Below, piece after piece: positions 41,120 to 50,691 of a stretch of 64,000 nucleotides of DNA. Numbering within the stretch: position 1 is the stretch's first letter; each line of letters starts with the position of its first letter. Under the pieces are notes generated by a model, which saw only the letters and a list, made by a program, of their open reading frames with translations, did no database searches and was not told where the DNA came from. The DNA is from Chondromyces crocatus (GTDB lineage: Bacteria; Myxococcota_A; Polyangia; Polyangiales; Polyangiaceae), in the NCBI RefSeq assembly GCF_001189295.1, contig NZ_CP012159.1, forward strand, positions 5,844,525 to 5,908,524, written 5' to 3'. A program made the translations under genes and the position numbers.

Positions 41120-43666
41120 ATGGACAACCAGCTCGGACCGCTCGAAGCCCGCATCACCCCCACCATCGACCCGACGCCCGACGAGCTGCTGAACGGCTTC
41201 CTCGAGTACATCACCGAGCGCGAGCTCGAGCTCTACCCGGCCCAGGAAGAGGCCATCCTCGAGCTGTTCGCGGGCAAGAACGTCATCCTCAACACCCCGA
41301 CCGGTTCGGGGAAGTCGCTGGTCGCGACCGCCCTCCACTACAAGGCCCTCTGCGAGAACCGGCGCTCGTTCTACACCTGCCCGATCAAGGCGCTGGTCAG
41401 CGAGAAGTTCTTCGCGCTCTGCAAGGATTTCGGCGCGAGCAACGTCGGCATGATGACGGGTGACGCCTCCGTCAACCGCGACGCGCCCATCCTCTGCTGC
41501 ACCGCGGAGATCCTGGCGAACATCGCGCTCCGGGAGGGGGAGAAAGCGCCCGTGGACTACGTCATCATGGACGAGTTCCACTACTACTCCGACCGCGAGC
41601 GAGGTGTCGCCTGGCAGATCCCCCTCCTCACCCTGCCCAAGGCGACCTTCCTCCTGATGAGCGCGACGCTCGGAAACGTCGACTTCTTCCAGGAGAAGCT
41701 CTCCGAGCTGACCGGCATCGAGACGGCGATCGTCCGCTCCAGCCAGCGCCCGGTCCCGCTCGACTACGAGTACCGCGAGACGGCGCTCCACGAGACCGTG
41801 GCGCACCTCATCAAGACGGGCCGAGCCCCCATCTACATCGTCAACTTCACCCAGCGCGCCGCGGCCGAAGAGGCCCAGAACCTGATGAGCCAGGATTTCT
41901 GCACCAAGGAGGAGAAGCGCGCCATCAACGCTGCCCTCGCCGGCGTCAAGTTCGCGAGCCCCTATGGCCGAGAGGTACAGCGCTTCCTGCGTCACGGCAT
42001 CGGCCTCCACCACGCCGGGCTCCTCCCGCGTTACCGGTTGCTCGTCGAGAAGCTCGCCCAGCAGGGCCACCTGCGGATCATCAGCGGCACGGACACCCTC
42101 GGCGTCGGGGTGAACATCCCCATCCGCACCGTGCTCTTCACGCGCCTCTGCAAGTTCGATGGCGAGAAGACGGCGATCCTCAGTGTCCGTGACTTCCAGC
42201 AGATCTCCGGCCGCGCAGGCCGCAAGGGGTTCGACGATCACGGCACGGTCGTCGCCCAGGCACCGGAGCACGTGATCGAGAACCTCCGCATGGAGATCAA
42301 GGCCGGCAACGACCCGGCGAAGCGCCGCAAGATCGTCCGACGCAAGCCGCCCGAGCGGGGTTACGTCCACTGGGATCGCCAGACGTTCGAGCGCCTCGTC
42401 GCCTCTCAGCCGGAGCCGCTCGTCTCTCGCTTCCAGGTCTCACACGGCATGCTGCTCAACGTCCTCGGGCGCAAAGAGGGTGGCTGCCAGGCCATGAAGA
42501 AGCTCGTGCGCTCTTCGCACGAGCGTCCCGCGGTGCGCCGCCAGATCGGCAAGACCGCCATGCAGCTCCTGCGCTCCCTGTGGGAGGCGGGCATCGTCGA
42601 GCTCGTGCCCATGTGGGACTCCCGCGCGAAGAAGCTCGAGGTCAGCTCCGGCCTTCAGGAGGAGTTCTCGCTCCACCAGGCGCTCTCGCTTTACGTCCTC
42701 GAAACCGTCGACAAGCTCGATCGCGAGCTGGGCACGTACCCCCTCGACGTTCTCACGCTCGTCGAGTCCACCCTCGAGAATCCCGAGGCGATCCTCCAGC
42801 GCCAGCTCGACAAGGTGAAGCAGCTCAAGCTCGCCGAGCTCAAGGCCGAGGGGGTCGAGTACGAGCAGCGCATCGAGGCGCTCGAGAAGCTCGAATACCC
42901 CAAGCCCAACCGCGAATTCATCTACCTCACCTTCGACGACTTCGGGCGGCGTCACCCCTGGGTGGGCCAGGAGAACATCCGCCCCAAGGGCATCGCCCGG
43001 GAGATGTACGAGAAGTACATGTCCTTCGCCGACTTCATCAAGGAGTACGGCCTGGAGCGCGTCGAAGGGCTGCTCCTGCGCTACCTCTCCGACGTCTACA
43101 AGGGCCTCGTCCAGACCGTCCCCGACTACGCCAAGAACGACGACGTCGACGAGATGATCGCCTACTTCCGCGCCCTCGTGCGCGGCGTCGACTCCAGCCT
43201 CCTCGACGAGTGGGAGCGCCTCCGCGCCGGCGGCGCGCCGCGGGTCATCGAGGCGGCGCGTGGCGTCACCGAGCCGGAAGCGTTCGACATCACCCGCGAC
43301 GAGCGCGCGTTCACCGTCCTCCTCCGGAACGAGCTGTTCTTCTTCCTGCGCGCCCTCGCTTCCAGGGATTACGAGGTCGCCGCCGAGATGGTCGAGGGGG
43401 AGGGGGAGCCCTGGACCGCCGCCCGCCTCGAAGCGACCTTGCAGGCGTACTACGCCGAGCACACGGCCATCCGCACCGACCCCGTCGCGCGTCGCCCCCA
43501 GAACACCCTGATCGAGCGCTCGGACGACGGCACGATCTGGAACGTGAAGCAGATCGTCGTCGACCCCGAGGACGATCAGGACTGGATGCTCGACTGCCTC
43601 GTCGACCTGGGGCGCTCGCGGGATGCAGGTCGCCCCGTCATCGTCCTCCGGCAGATCAAGAGCTGA
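41120..43666 (+). CDS. Ski2-like superfamily 2 RNA/DNA helicase (DUF3516-type C-terminus)
   Basis: 848 residues, ATG start. Helicase motifs: Q-region [15 protein letters not shown], motif [13 protein letters not shown], Ib around [23 protein letters not shown] (DEFH, a DExH variant), [24 protein letters not shown] and [17 protein letters not shown]. The motif VI and the spacing match the Ski2/Mtr4 group; the C-terminal 350 residues correspond to a DUF3516-like region with long helices. The protein is predicted to unwind RNA (or DNA) with ATP in the cytosol, possibly in RNA decay. It follows the STAS protein by 7 bp and its stop overlaps the YkgJ-type gene by one base (TGATG), indicating an operon. 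Confidence 0.92.
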   Translation: MDNQLGPLEARITPTIDPTPDELLNGFLEYITERELELYPAQEEAILELFAGKNVILNTPTGSGKSLVATALHYKALCENRRSFYTCPIKALVSEKFFALCKDFGASNVGMMTGDASVNRDAPILCCTAEILANIALREGEKAPVDYVIMDEFHYYSDRERGVAWQIPLLTLPKATFLLMSATLGNVDFFQEKLSELTGIETAIVRSSQRPVPLDYEYRETALHETVAHLIKTGRAPIYIVNFTQRAAAEEAQNLMSQDFCTKEEKRAINAALAGVKFASPYGREVQRFLRHGIGLHHAGLLPRYRLLVEKLAQQGHLRIISGTDTLGVGVNIPIRTVLFTRLCKFDGEKTAILSVRDFQQISGRAGRKGFDDHGTVVAQAPEHVIENLRMEIKAGNDPAKRRKIVRRKPPERGYVHWDRQTFERLVASQPEPLVSRFQVSHGMLLNVLGRKEGGCQAMKKLVRSSHERPAVRRQIGKTAMQLLRSLWEAGIVELVPMWDSRAKKLEVSSGLQEEFSLHQALSLYVLETVDKLDRELGTYPLDVLTLVESTLENPEAILQRQLDKVKQLKLAELKAEGVEYEQRIEALEKLEYPKPNREFIYLTFDDFGRRHPWVGQENIRPKGIAREMYEKYMSFADFIKEYGLERVEGLLLRYLSDVYKGLVQTVPDYAKNDDVDEMIAYFRALVRGVDSSLLDEWERLRAGGAPRVIEAARGVTEPEAFDITRDERAFTVLLRNELFFFLRALASRDYEVAAEMVEGEGEPWTAARLEATLQAYYAEHTAIRTDPVARRPQNTLIERSDDGTIWNVKQIVVDPEDDQDWMLDCLVDLGRSRDAGRPVIVLRQIKS

Positions 43667-44226
43667 TGTCCACCGCGCCGCCCACCCCGCGAGCGCGCCT
43701 CGGCGAGCTGTTCGCCAAGGTCGATGGCTTCTTCGATCGCGCTGCGCGCCTGCACGGCCCGCAGATCACCTGCCAGGCCGGATGCGACGACTGCTGCCGA
43801 CGTCGCTTCACCGTGACCTCCCTCGAGGCCTCCGCGCTCGCCGAGGCAGCAGCGTCGCTTCCAGCCTCCCGCCGCGCGGAGCTCGCGGCCCGGGCGCTCG
43901 GAGGCGATCCCGGCGTCTGTCCGGCCCTCGACGAGGGCGGCCAGTGCGCCGTCTACGAGGCCCGCCCGCTCATCTGTCGGACGCACGGTCTCCCCCTCCG
44001 GTTCACCCCTCCGAAAGGCACCCGCGCGCTCCCCGTGCTCGACGCATGCCCCAGGAACTTCACGGGCCAGGCGCTGGACTCGCTCGAGCCCAGCACCATC
44101 CTCGATCAGACCACCCTCTCCACCATCCTCGGCGCCCTCGACGCCGCCCATGCCGACGCCGAGGGCCGCCCCCGTGGAGAGCGCGTCGCCATCGCCGACG
44201 TGCTCTCCGCAGCCGCTACTTCGTAG
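43666..44226 (+). CDS. YkgJ-family CxxC zinc/iron-binding protein
   Basis: 186 residues, ATG overlapping the helicase stop. Cys motifs of the YkgJ family are in order: CQAGCDDCCRRRFTVTSLEA (CxxGCxxCC), VCPALDEGGQCAVYEARPLI and CRTHG, then a Cys in LDACPRNF. These ligands are thought to bind Zn or an Fe-S cluster; function is unknown in most members. The N-terminal FAKVDGFFDRAARLHGP helix is typical. The gene overlaps the 3' end of the OPT transporter on the opposite strand by 11 nt. Confidence 0.88.
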   Translation: MSTAPPTPRARLGELFAKVDGFFDRAARLHGPQITCQAGCDDCCRRRFTVTSLEASALAEAAASLPASRRAELAARALGGDPGVCPALDEGGQCAVYEARPLICRTHGLPLRFTPPKGTRALPVLDACPRNFTGQALDSLEPSTILDQTTLSTILGALDAAHADAEGRPRGERVAIADVLSAAATS

Positions 44227-46612
44227 CTGCGGCGCCCTCGGGCGACGTACCCCCGGGGGCACCGCCACCGCCACCGCCCACCGCGTCCTGCGCCTTCGTC
44301 CCGACCATGTAGAGCGCCACCACGATGAGTCCGAAGGCGATGATCCCGGACAGGTTGCTCGACGTGATGTCACCGAGCCGCGAGCCGAGATCGAACTGCC
44401 GCTCCATCCCGAAGCCGGCCACCGTCGCCGCCACGAGGCCCGCGATGGCCCCTCCGGCGATGTAGCCGGACGACAGCAACGTCCCGGGGCTGAACTCCTC
44501 CTCGGCGGAAGCTTCCTTCCCTGCACGCCGCTGCCTGTCCACCAGCCACCGCACCAGCCCGCCGACGAAGATCGGGACGGACGTCGACAGCGGCAAGTAC
44601 ACACCCACCGCGAACGGCAGCGACGCCACCCCGCAGAGCTCCATCATCACCGCCAGCATCACCCCGATCAGCACCAGGCTCCACGGCAGCTTGCGCGTCA
44701 GGATGCCGTCGATGATCAGCGCGAACAGGCTCGCCTTCGGCGCATCCAGCTTCTGGACGTCACGCAGCTTGTAGACGGCCTCCTCGCCCGACACGAGGTA
44801 GCGCCCCTTCTCCAGGCTCCCTCCGCTCTCGACCTCGATGACCCGGTACTCCTGCCGGTCCGGACCGAGCTGGGTCCCCTTGGCCACCGCCCCCACCGGG
44901 ACCGGACGCGGCGCATCGAGCTTCTCGGGGACATGGGGCGCCCGACCGCCGATGCCCGGGTCGACCACGAACGCGATCTTTCCTCCCTCGTCGACGAGGT
45001 ACTTGCCTTGCGGCACCGCGCCTCCCGAGTCGGCCATGTACCCCACGCGGTACGACTGACCATCGGGGGCCGTCATCATCTCCGCGGTGATCGCGGCGGG
45101 TGGCAGCGGTGCTTCGTAGTTCTCCGCCACCACCGTGGTGTACGCCTTGTTCAGGAACAGCAGCGTCCAGCCGATGAACAGCGCGCTCGTCACCACGCCG
45201 ACCAGCAGCGCGATCTGCTGACGCCTCGGTGTCGCCCCCACCAGGAAGCCGGTCTTCAGATCCTGGCTCGTCGTCCCTCCGTTCGACGCGGCAACGCACA
45301 CGATCGCCGCCGTCGTCAGCGCAGCGGCGCGGTGCTCCACGCCGACCCAGCCCATCGCCAGGAAGAGCAAGCAGGTGATGAGCAACGTGGCGACCGTCAT
45401 CCCCGAGATCGGGTTCGACGAGGAACCGATCTCGCCCGTGATGCGCGATGACACCGTCACGAAGAAGAAGCCGAACAGCATGATCAGGATCGCCGGCACG
45501 AGCTGGATGTCCAGCATCGGCGCCAGCCAGATCAGCCCCAGCAGGCCCAGCGAGCCGTAGATCACCACGCTGAACGGCAGATCTTGCGCCGTGCGCGGGA
45601 CGGACGCCGTGGACGCCTTGCCACCCACGCGGAAGTTACGGATCCCGCTCTTGAAGGCCTTCAAGATGGTGGGCATGGCGCGCCCGAGGCTGACGAACCC
45701 GCCGGTCGCAACTGCGCCAGCGCCGATGTAGAGCACGTAGCGCGACCTGATCTCGTTCGGCGTCATCTCCCGGATGAGCGTGGTCGCGGGGAAGATGGGC
45801 GTACCCAGGCCCTCGCCGAAGAACGCGATGAGCGGGATCAAGATGAGGTAGGCGAGCACGCCACCGGCCATCATCGTCGAGGCGGTGCGCGGCCCGATGA
45901 TGTAGCCCACGCCCAGCATTTCCGGCGTCAGCTCGCCTCCGAAGCTCGCTCCCCGGAAGCTCGAGAAGCGGTAATCCGGGTTCATCTGGAAGAGCTTCGC
46001 TGGGTCGCCGAGCAGCTTGTACACGAAGCCCAGACCGAACCCCCCGAGCACCGTCTTGGCGTTGGTGCCGCCCGTCTCGCCGACGATGAGCACGTCGGCG
46101 CACGCTGTTCCCTCGGGATACGTGAGGTTCTTGTGCTCCTCCACGATCAACCCGTGGCGGAGCGGGATCATCATCAGGACGCCGAGGAGTCCGCCGAGGA
46201 GGGCGATGGCGACGACCTTCATCCCCTCCATCGCGTAGCCCATGAGCAAGAATGCCGGCATCGTGAAGGCGATGCCTGCGGCGAGCGACTCACCTGCCGA
46301 TCCCGTCGTCTGGACGATGTTGTTCTCGAGGATGGTGGCCCGACCGAATGCCCTGAAGATCGTGATCGAGAGGACGGCGATGGGGATCGAGGCGGAGACG
46401 GTGAGGCCGACCTTGAGGGCGAGGTAGACGGAGGACGCGGCGAAGATGACCCCGAGCACCGCGCCGAGCACGATGGCGCGCAGCGTGAGCTCCCGCGGGC
46501 TCTGCGAGGCCGGGATGTAGGGTTCGTGCTCGGCGTGGGATGGAGGCGCCTCGGAGACAGGCGCGCGATCGAGGACCTCTGCGGAGGTGGACTCGGGAGC
46601 GGCGGACGACAT
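44216..46612 (-). CDS. OPT-family oligopeptide transporter with soluble insertion
   Basis: 798 residues, ATG at 46612-46610. The OPT core is clear: about 14 or more helices, with PEGTACADVLIVGETGGTNA, GYIIGPRTASTMMAGGVLAY, SSNPISGMTVATLLI and VAASNGGTTSQDLKTGFLVG as hallmark segments. OPT proteins move small peptides or metal chelates (for example siderophore-like) with protons across the inner membrane. Between two membrane helices there is a soluble insertion of about 150 residues containing two similar units, YRVGYMADSGGAVPQGKYLV and YRVIEVESGGSLEKGRYLVS, not found in short bacterial OPTs that I recall. The Gly-rich C-terminus (VGGGGGGAPGG) is variable. It is convergent with the YkgJ gene. 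Confidence 0.9.
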   Translation of the reverse strand: MSSAAPESTSAEVLDRAPVSEAPPSHAEHEPYIPASQSPRELTLRAIVLGAVLGVIFAASSVYLALKVGLTVSASIPIAVLSITIFRAFGRATILENNIVQTTGSAGESLAAGIAFTMPAFLLMGYAMEGMKVVAIALLGGLLGVLMMIPLRHGLIVEEHKNLTYPEGTACADVLIVGETGGTNAKTVLGGFGLGFVYKLLGDPAKLFQMNPDYRFSSFRGASFGGELTPEMLGVGYIIGPRTASTMMAGGVLAYLILIPLIAFFGEGLGTPIFPATTLIREMTPNEIRSRYVLYIGAGAVATGGFVSLGRAMPTILKAFKSGIRNFRVGGKASTASVPRTAQDLPFSVVIYGSLGLLGLIWLAPMLDIQLVPAILIMLFGFFFVTVSSRITGEIGSSSNPISGMTVATLLITCLLFLAMGWVGVEHRAAALTTAAIVCVAASNGGTTSQDLKTGFLVGATPRRQQIALLVGVVTSALFIGWTLLFLNKAYTTVVAENYEAPLPPAAITAEMMTAPDGQSYRVGYMADSGGAVPQGKYLVDEGGKIAFVVDPGIGGRAPHVPEKLDAPRPVPVGAVAKGTQLGPDRQEYRVIEVESGGSLEKGRYLVSGEEAVYKLRDVQKLDAPKASLFALIIDGILTRKLPWSLVLIGVMLAVMMELCGVASLPFAVGVYLPLSTSVPIFVGGLVRWLVDRQRRAGKEASAEEEFSPGTLLSSGYIAGGAIAGLVAATVAGFGMERQFDLGSRLGDITSSNLSGIIAFGLIVVALYMVGTKAQDAVGGGGGGAPGGTSPEGAAATK

Positions 46613-46695
46613 GGCCGGGAGCGTAAGGCACTTTCGGGGTGGGCCGCGACCCGTCCCGGCGGGGGGGCGCGGCTCCGCGGGGCGGGCGCGAGGGG

Positions 46696-47589
46696 TCAGG
46701 GCGCCGCGGGAGGGAGGAGGGCGGCGCGGTGGCGGGAGAGGTAGGTGCGCACGTCTTCGGCGGGCTGGCCGGTGAGATCTTCGACGGCCCTGGTGGTGAC
46801 GTTCAGCGACCCCCGGGCGATCGCCTCGTCGAAGGAGGCGTAGGCGGCGGCGAGGGTGGGGGGGAGGCCAGCCTGCTGGAGGCCGTTTTCGAGCGCGCTC
46901 AGGGGGATGATCACGTAGTCGACGGGTTTCCCGGTGAGGTCGGCGGCGAGCCTGGCGAGCTCGCGGTGTGTGATCGTCGTCGGACCGGTGACGTCGAGGG
47001 TGCGCTGGCCCGCGAAATCGGAGGCGAGGGCGGCGGCGGCGGCGCGGGCGCAGTCTTCGCGGGTGACATAGCCGGTCGCTCCTTCGCCCGTGGCCGCGAG
47101 GAGCTGGCCGGTCGCGGCGGCGCGGGCGAGGGCAGAAGGGAGGAGGTCGGCGTAGAGGTTGTTGCGCAGGACGGTGTATCCCAGGCCGCTCTGCGCGATG
47201 GCGTCTTCCGTGCCCTGATGATCCGGCGCGAAGGTGACGGGGGACCCTGGCCCCGGGTTGGTCAGGGACGTGTAGACGATGTGCTTCACCCCGGCCTTCA
47301 CGGCGGCGTCGAGGGCACGACGGTGCTGCTCGATACGACGACCTGGCCGATCGAGGGCGTCGGTGCTGATGAGCAGCAGGCGCCCGGCTCCAGCGAAAGC
47401 CTCCTGCAGAGACGCCGGATCGTCGAAGTCGGCGTGGCGGACTTCGACGCCACGAGCGCTCAGGTCGGCGAGCTTGGCCGGATCACGTGTCGTCGCGATG
47501 AGCGGGCCGGCGCCCTTCGCGAGCAGGAGTTCGAGGACGCGGCGACCGAGCTGACCGCCGGCGCCCGTGACCAGGAGAGGCTGAGACAT
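46696..47589 (-). CDS. NmrA/QorB-like NAD(P)-dependent oxidoreductase
   Basis: 297 residues from ATG at 47589-47587 (MSQPLLVTGAGGQLGRRVLE); upstream in-frame extension to 47691 is Arg-rich and not favoured. GAGGQLGRR is the atypical-SDR Gly motif (GxxGxxG), TTRDPAKLADLSARGVEVRH and VYTSLTNPGPGSPVTF match the QOR2/QorB group of quinone or aldehyde reductases that lack the classical YxxxK. The cofactor is probably NADPH. It is divergent from the LysR gene at 47682, with a palindrome in the 92-bp gap, so the pair forms a typical LysR-controlled unit. Cytosolic. Confidence 0.9.
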   Translation of the reverse strand: MSQPLLVTGAGGQLGRRVLELLLAKGAGPLIATTRDPAKLADLSARGVEVRHADFDDPASLQEAFAGAGRLLLISTDALDRPGRRIEQHRRALDAAVKAGVKHIVYTSLTNPGPGSPVTFAPDHQGTEDAIAQSGLGYTVLRNNLYADLLPSALARAAATGQLLAATGEGATGYVTREDCARAAAAALASDFAGQRTLDVTGPTTITHRELARLAADLTGKPVDYVIIPLSALENGLQQAGLPPTLAAAYASFDEAIARGSLNVTTRAVEDLTGQPAEDVRTYLSRHRAALLPPAAP

Positions 47590-47660
47590 GGTGAACACTC
47601 CTTGTTGTTGCGAGGTGCCCCGAGATCTGTGACCGTTTCGGTTCCGGCGCAATGCAGCGC

Positions 47661-47682
47661 TTTTGCTCACTGTGTTGCAAAA
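47661..47682. promoter_or_regulatory. Palindrome in the QorB-like/LysR intergenic region
   Basis: TTTTGC (47661-47666) and GCAAAA (47677-47682) form a perfect inverted repeat with a 10-bp spacer, ending on the LysR start codon. Symmetry and position between divergent genes fit a LysR-type binding site. It is the most AT-rich part of this gap. Confidence 0.5.
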
Positions 47683-48593
47683 TGGGAACAATTGATCTGA
47701 ACCACCTCTCGGTCTTTGCGGCCGTGGCAGAGACGGCGAGCTTCACGGAGGCGGCGCGACGCCTGGGGGTACCCAAGTCCACGGTCAGCCGTGCGATCGC
47801 CTCGCTGGAGGCCGCGCTCGGCGTACGGGTCCTGCAGCGGACGACGCGAACGGTCGCGCTGACCACGGCAGGGCAGGCGCTCGTCAGCCGTCTGGCGTCG
47901 CCCCTCCAGGCGCTGACGGAGGCCATCGCGGGCATCCCGGAACTCGCCGACGAGCCCTCGGGATCGCTGCGCCTGACGGCGACCGCCGACTTCGGCGCCG
48001 AGGTGCTCGCGGAGATCATGGCCGGCTTCTGTCGCCGCTACCCCCGCATCTCGGTGGCGATGCACCTGTCGCCTCGCCCCGTGGACCTGGTGAAAGAAGG
48101 CTTCGACGCCGCGTTTCGCATCCTGGGCAAGAAGCCGCGCGACTCGGGACTGATCGCGCGCAAGGTGGGAGAGCTCAGCCTCCAGTTCTACGCCTCGCCG
48201 GAGTACCTGCGGGTTCGGGGCACACCGAAGGCACTGGAGGATCTCTCCGGGCACGACGGGGTGATGATCGTCGGCACGAGCCCCTTCGCTCCCGACGAGG
48301 AGGCCTTGATGCGCGCCAGGCTACAGGTTCGCTTGACCGCGGACGACGGCTTCTTCGCGCGAGAGGCGCTTCGCCACGGCATGGGCATCGGGCTGCTCCC
48401 GTCATTTCTTGCGCAGCAGGACGTTCTCGCGGGGAAGCTCGTGCGGGTGCTCCCGCGGTGGGCGGCACCTACAGGGGGTGTATTTCTCGTACGCCCGAGT
48501 GGACAGCACCTGCCCAGGAAACTCTTGGCCTTGCGTGATCACGTCGTGGAGGCACTGGGCAGGCGCTTCTCACTATCGGGCGGAGAGGGATGA
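47682..48593 (+). CDS. LysR-family transcriptional regulator
   Basis: 303 residues from ATG at 47682 (MGTIDLNHLSVFAAVAETAS), the start giving correct spacing to the HTH; an ATG at 47652 would add a Cys-rich leader. HTH: TEAARRLGVPKSTVSRAIAS. Effector domain: GSLRLTATADFGAEVLAEIM, YPRISVAMHLSPRPVDLVKE and GMGIGLLPSFLAQQ, a CrgA/DmlR-like group typical of regulators controlling adjacent reductases. It is transcribed divergently from the QorB-like gene and likely controls both genes through the palindrome at 47661-47682. The inducer is unknown, perhaps a quinone or aldehyde. Confidence 0.93.
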   Translation: MGTIDLNHLSVFAAVAETASFTEAARRLGVPKSTVSRAIASLEAALGVRVLQRTTRTVALTTAGQALVSRLASPLQALTEAIAGIPELADEPSGSLRLTATADFGAEVLAEIMAGFCRRYPRISVAMHLSPRPVDLVKEGFDAAFRILGKKPRDSGLIARKVGELSLQFYASPEYLRVRGTPKALEDLSGHDGVMIVGTSPFAPDEEALMRARLQVRLTADDGFFAREALRHGMGIGLLPSFLAQQDVLAGKLVRVLPRWAAPTGGVFLVRPSGQHLPRKLLALRDHVVEALGRRFSLSGGEG

Positions 48594-48763
48594 CGAGCGG
48601 CGAAATCGCGCGCACGATGCCCCCCCTGGTGGCTGGACCAGGTCGTGCTGAGGGGGCGCCCGCAGCGCGCCAGAGATTGACGGCACGGCATGCACCACGC
48701 CAAGGTGCAGGAAGTCGCAACAGTTCTCGGCCTGCAACCGTTCTTGGCCTGCTTCGATAACTC

Positions 48764-49951
48764 ATGCCCACGGCTCCCACCGCCACCGACGCTGGAACGA
48801 CGCGCTCCCGCGACGAGGCCGTGAGCACGGGATTCCAGATCGAGCTCGTGGCCCGCGGCGAGGCGACGGCGGAAATCTTCATCTCGGGTGACCTGCTGCT
48901 GCGGGACGCCGCCGGATTCTGGCGAGCCCTGCGCAAGCAGATAGCGGCCGCCGGAGCAGCGCGCACGATCGACATCGACCTCTCCGGTGTGCGCGAGATC
49001 GAGGGCGGCGTGATGGCCCTGCTGCTTCAGCTCGTCGGCGAACTCCAGGCCCGCGAGGTGGAGAGCGAGATCCGCGGCGCGAAGGGACCGGTCGCGGACG
49101 TTCTCGGCCTCTACGGCACACCCGACAAGGTCGATCTCCGCACGAAGCCTCGGACCGAAGGGATGCTCTCCCAGATCGGGCGGGCCACAGTCGCGATCAT
49201 CACCGAAGTGAAGGCGGTGCTCTCGTTCGTCGGCGAGCTCGTGCTGGCGATCTTCGGTGTCCTCCGCAATCCCAGCTCGATGAACTGGAGCGGTGTGTTC
49301 CCCATCATGGAGCGCGCCGGGGCCGACGCGCTCCCCATCATCCTGCTCATCAATTTTCTGGTGGGCTTCGTCATGGGTTTTCAGGGGGCGGTCCAGCTCA
49401 AGCAGTTCGGCGCGAACATCTTCGTGGCCGATCTCGTGGGCCTGGCGGTGGCGCGCGAGTTCGGTCCCCTGATGGCTGCGATCATCGTCTGCGGTAGGTC
49501 TGGCGCGGCTTTCGCCGCGGAGATCGGGACGATGAAGGTCTCCGAGGAGATCGATGCGCTTCGCACCATGGGCTTTGGCCCCGTGCGCTACCTGGTGCTG
49601 CCGCGCATCCTGGGCCTGATGCTGGTCATGCCCCTGCTCACCCTCATCGCCGACGCCATCGCCATGTTCGGCGGGCTCCTGGTCGGCGTGTTCAGCCTCG
49701 ACCTCACGCCCGTCGGCTACCTGCTCGAGACGCAGAAGGCCGTCAGCGCGTGGGACGTCATGTCGGGCGTGATCAAGAGCATCTTCTTCGCCTTCGCCAT
49801 CGCGCTGGTCGCGTGTCAGCAGGGCCTGGCCACGGCGGGAGGTGCGGAAGGTGTGGGGCGACGCACGACGTCGTCGGTGGTCGCGATCCTGTTCTCCCTC
49901 ATCCTCATCGACGCGGCCTTCACGGTCGTGTTCTACGCACTGGGCCTATGA
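48764..49951 (+). CDS. MlaE-type ABC transporter permease with N-terminal STAS domain
   Basis: 395 residues. Residues about 20-125 form a STAS fold (GEATAEIFISGDLLLRDAAG, AARTIDIDLSGVREIEGGVM), the role played by separate MlaB in E. coli. Residues about 140-395 are the MlaE/YrbE permease with five to six helices (DALPIILLINFLVGFVMGFQ, REFGPLMAAIIVCGRSGAAF, EIGTMKVSEEIDALRTMGF, LVMPLLTLIADAIAMFGGLL). It forms the inner-membrane channel of a phospholipid transport system with MlaF and MlaD. ATGA overlap with the next gene. The 170 bp upstream contain no clear promoter. Confidence 0.92.
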   Translation: MPTAPTATDAGTTRSRDEAVSTGFQIELVARGEATAEIFISGDLLLRDAAGFWRALRKQIAAAGAARTIDIDLSGVREIEGGVMALLLQLVGELQAREVESEIRGAKGPVADVLGLYGTPDKVDLRTKPRTEGMLSQIGRATVAIITEVKAVLSFVGELVLAIFGVLRNPSSMNWSGVFPIMERAGADALPIILLINFLVGFVMGFQGAVQLKQFGANIFVADLVGLAVAREFGPLMAAIIVCGRSGAAFAAEIGTMKVSEEIDALRTMGFGPVRYLVLPRILGLMLVMPLLTLIADAIAMFGGLLVGVFSLDLTPVGYLLETQKAVSAWDVMSGVIKSIFFAFAIALVACQQGLATAGGAEGVGRRTTSSVVAILFSLILIDAAFTVVFYALGL

Positions 49952-50691
49952 GCGAGCCGCGCATCGAGGTCGACGACCTGACCATGGGCTGGGGGGACAA
50001 CATCCTCCAGAAGAACGCCTCGTTCCAGGTGAAGCGCGGCGACATCTTCGCCATCCTCGGCGGCAGCGGCTGCGGAAAATCCACGATGCTCCGCTACCTC
50101 GTCGGCCTCGAGACCCCGATGGGGGGGCGCATCACCATCCAGGGGATCGGCGCCCCGCGCCTCCAGGTGGGCAGGCCCAAATACGGCGTCATGTTCCAGT
50201 CGGGCGCGCTGTTCGGTTCGATGACCGTCGGCGAGAATGTCGCCCTTCAGCTCCGGAAGTGGACCGATCTCCCGGATGACGCGATCGATGCCATCGTCCG
50301 CGCCAAGTTGCAGCTCGTCGGCCTCGGCGGCGTCAAGAACCACATGCCTTCCGAGATCTCCGGCGGCATGAAGAAGCGCGCCGCCATCGCCCGGGCGATG
50401 GCCCTGGAACCGGACCTCATCTTTCTCGACGAGCCCTCGGCAGGCCTGGATCCGGTGAGCTCGTTCGAACTGGACGAGCTGATCCTCACCCTGAACCGCT
50501 CTCTCGGCCTCACCGTGGTCATCGTCACCCACGAGCTGGAGAGCATCTTCAAGATCGTGAAGACATGCGTGATGCTCGACAAAGAGAGCAAGAGCATCAT
50601 CGCCCGCGGCGATCCCCGCCAGCTGCGCGACGAGAGCCGCGACCCGCGGGTCCACAGCTTCTTCAACCGAACGAACCGGGAGGGGACATGA
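49948..50691 (+). CDS. MlaF-type ABC transporter ATPase
   Basis: 247 residues from ATG at 49948 overlapping the permease stop. Walker A GGSGCGKST, Q-loop MFQSGALFGSMTVGENVAL (typical of Mla/Ttg2A), ABC signature EISGGMKKRAAIARAMALEP, Walker B DLIFLDEPSAGLDP and switch His VTHELESIFKI. It powers lipid movement together with MlaE and MlaD at the cytosolic face of the inner membrane. Direction of transport (retrograde to maintain outer-membrane asymmetry, or anterograde) is not settled for the family. Overlaps the MlaD-like gene by 4 nt. Confidence 0.94.
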   Translation: MSEPRIEVDDLTMGWGDNILQKNASFQVKRGDIFAILGGSGCGKSTMLRYLVGLETPMGGRITIQGIGAPRLQVGRPKYGVMFQSGALFGSMTVGENVALQLRKWTDLPDDAIDAIVRAKLQLVGLGGVKNHMPSEISGGMKKRAAIARAMALEPDLIFLDEPSAGLDPVSSFELDELILTLNRSLGLTVVIVTHELESIFKIVKTCVMLDKESKSIIARGDPRQLRDESRDPRVHSFFNRTNREGT

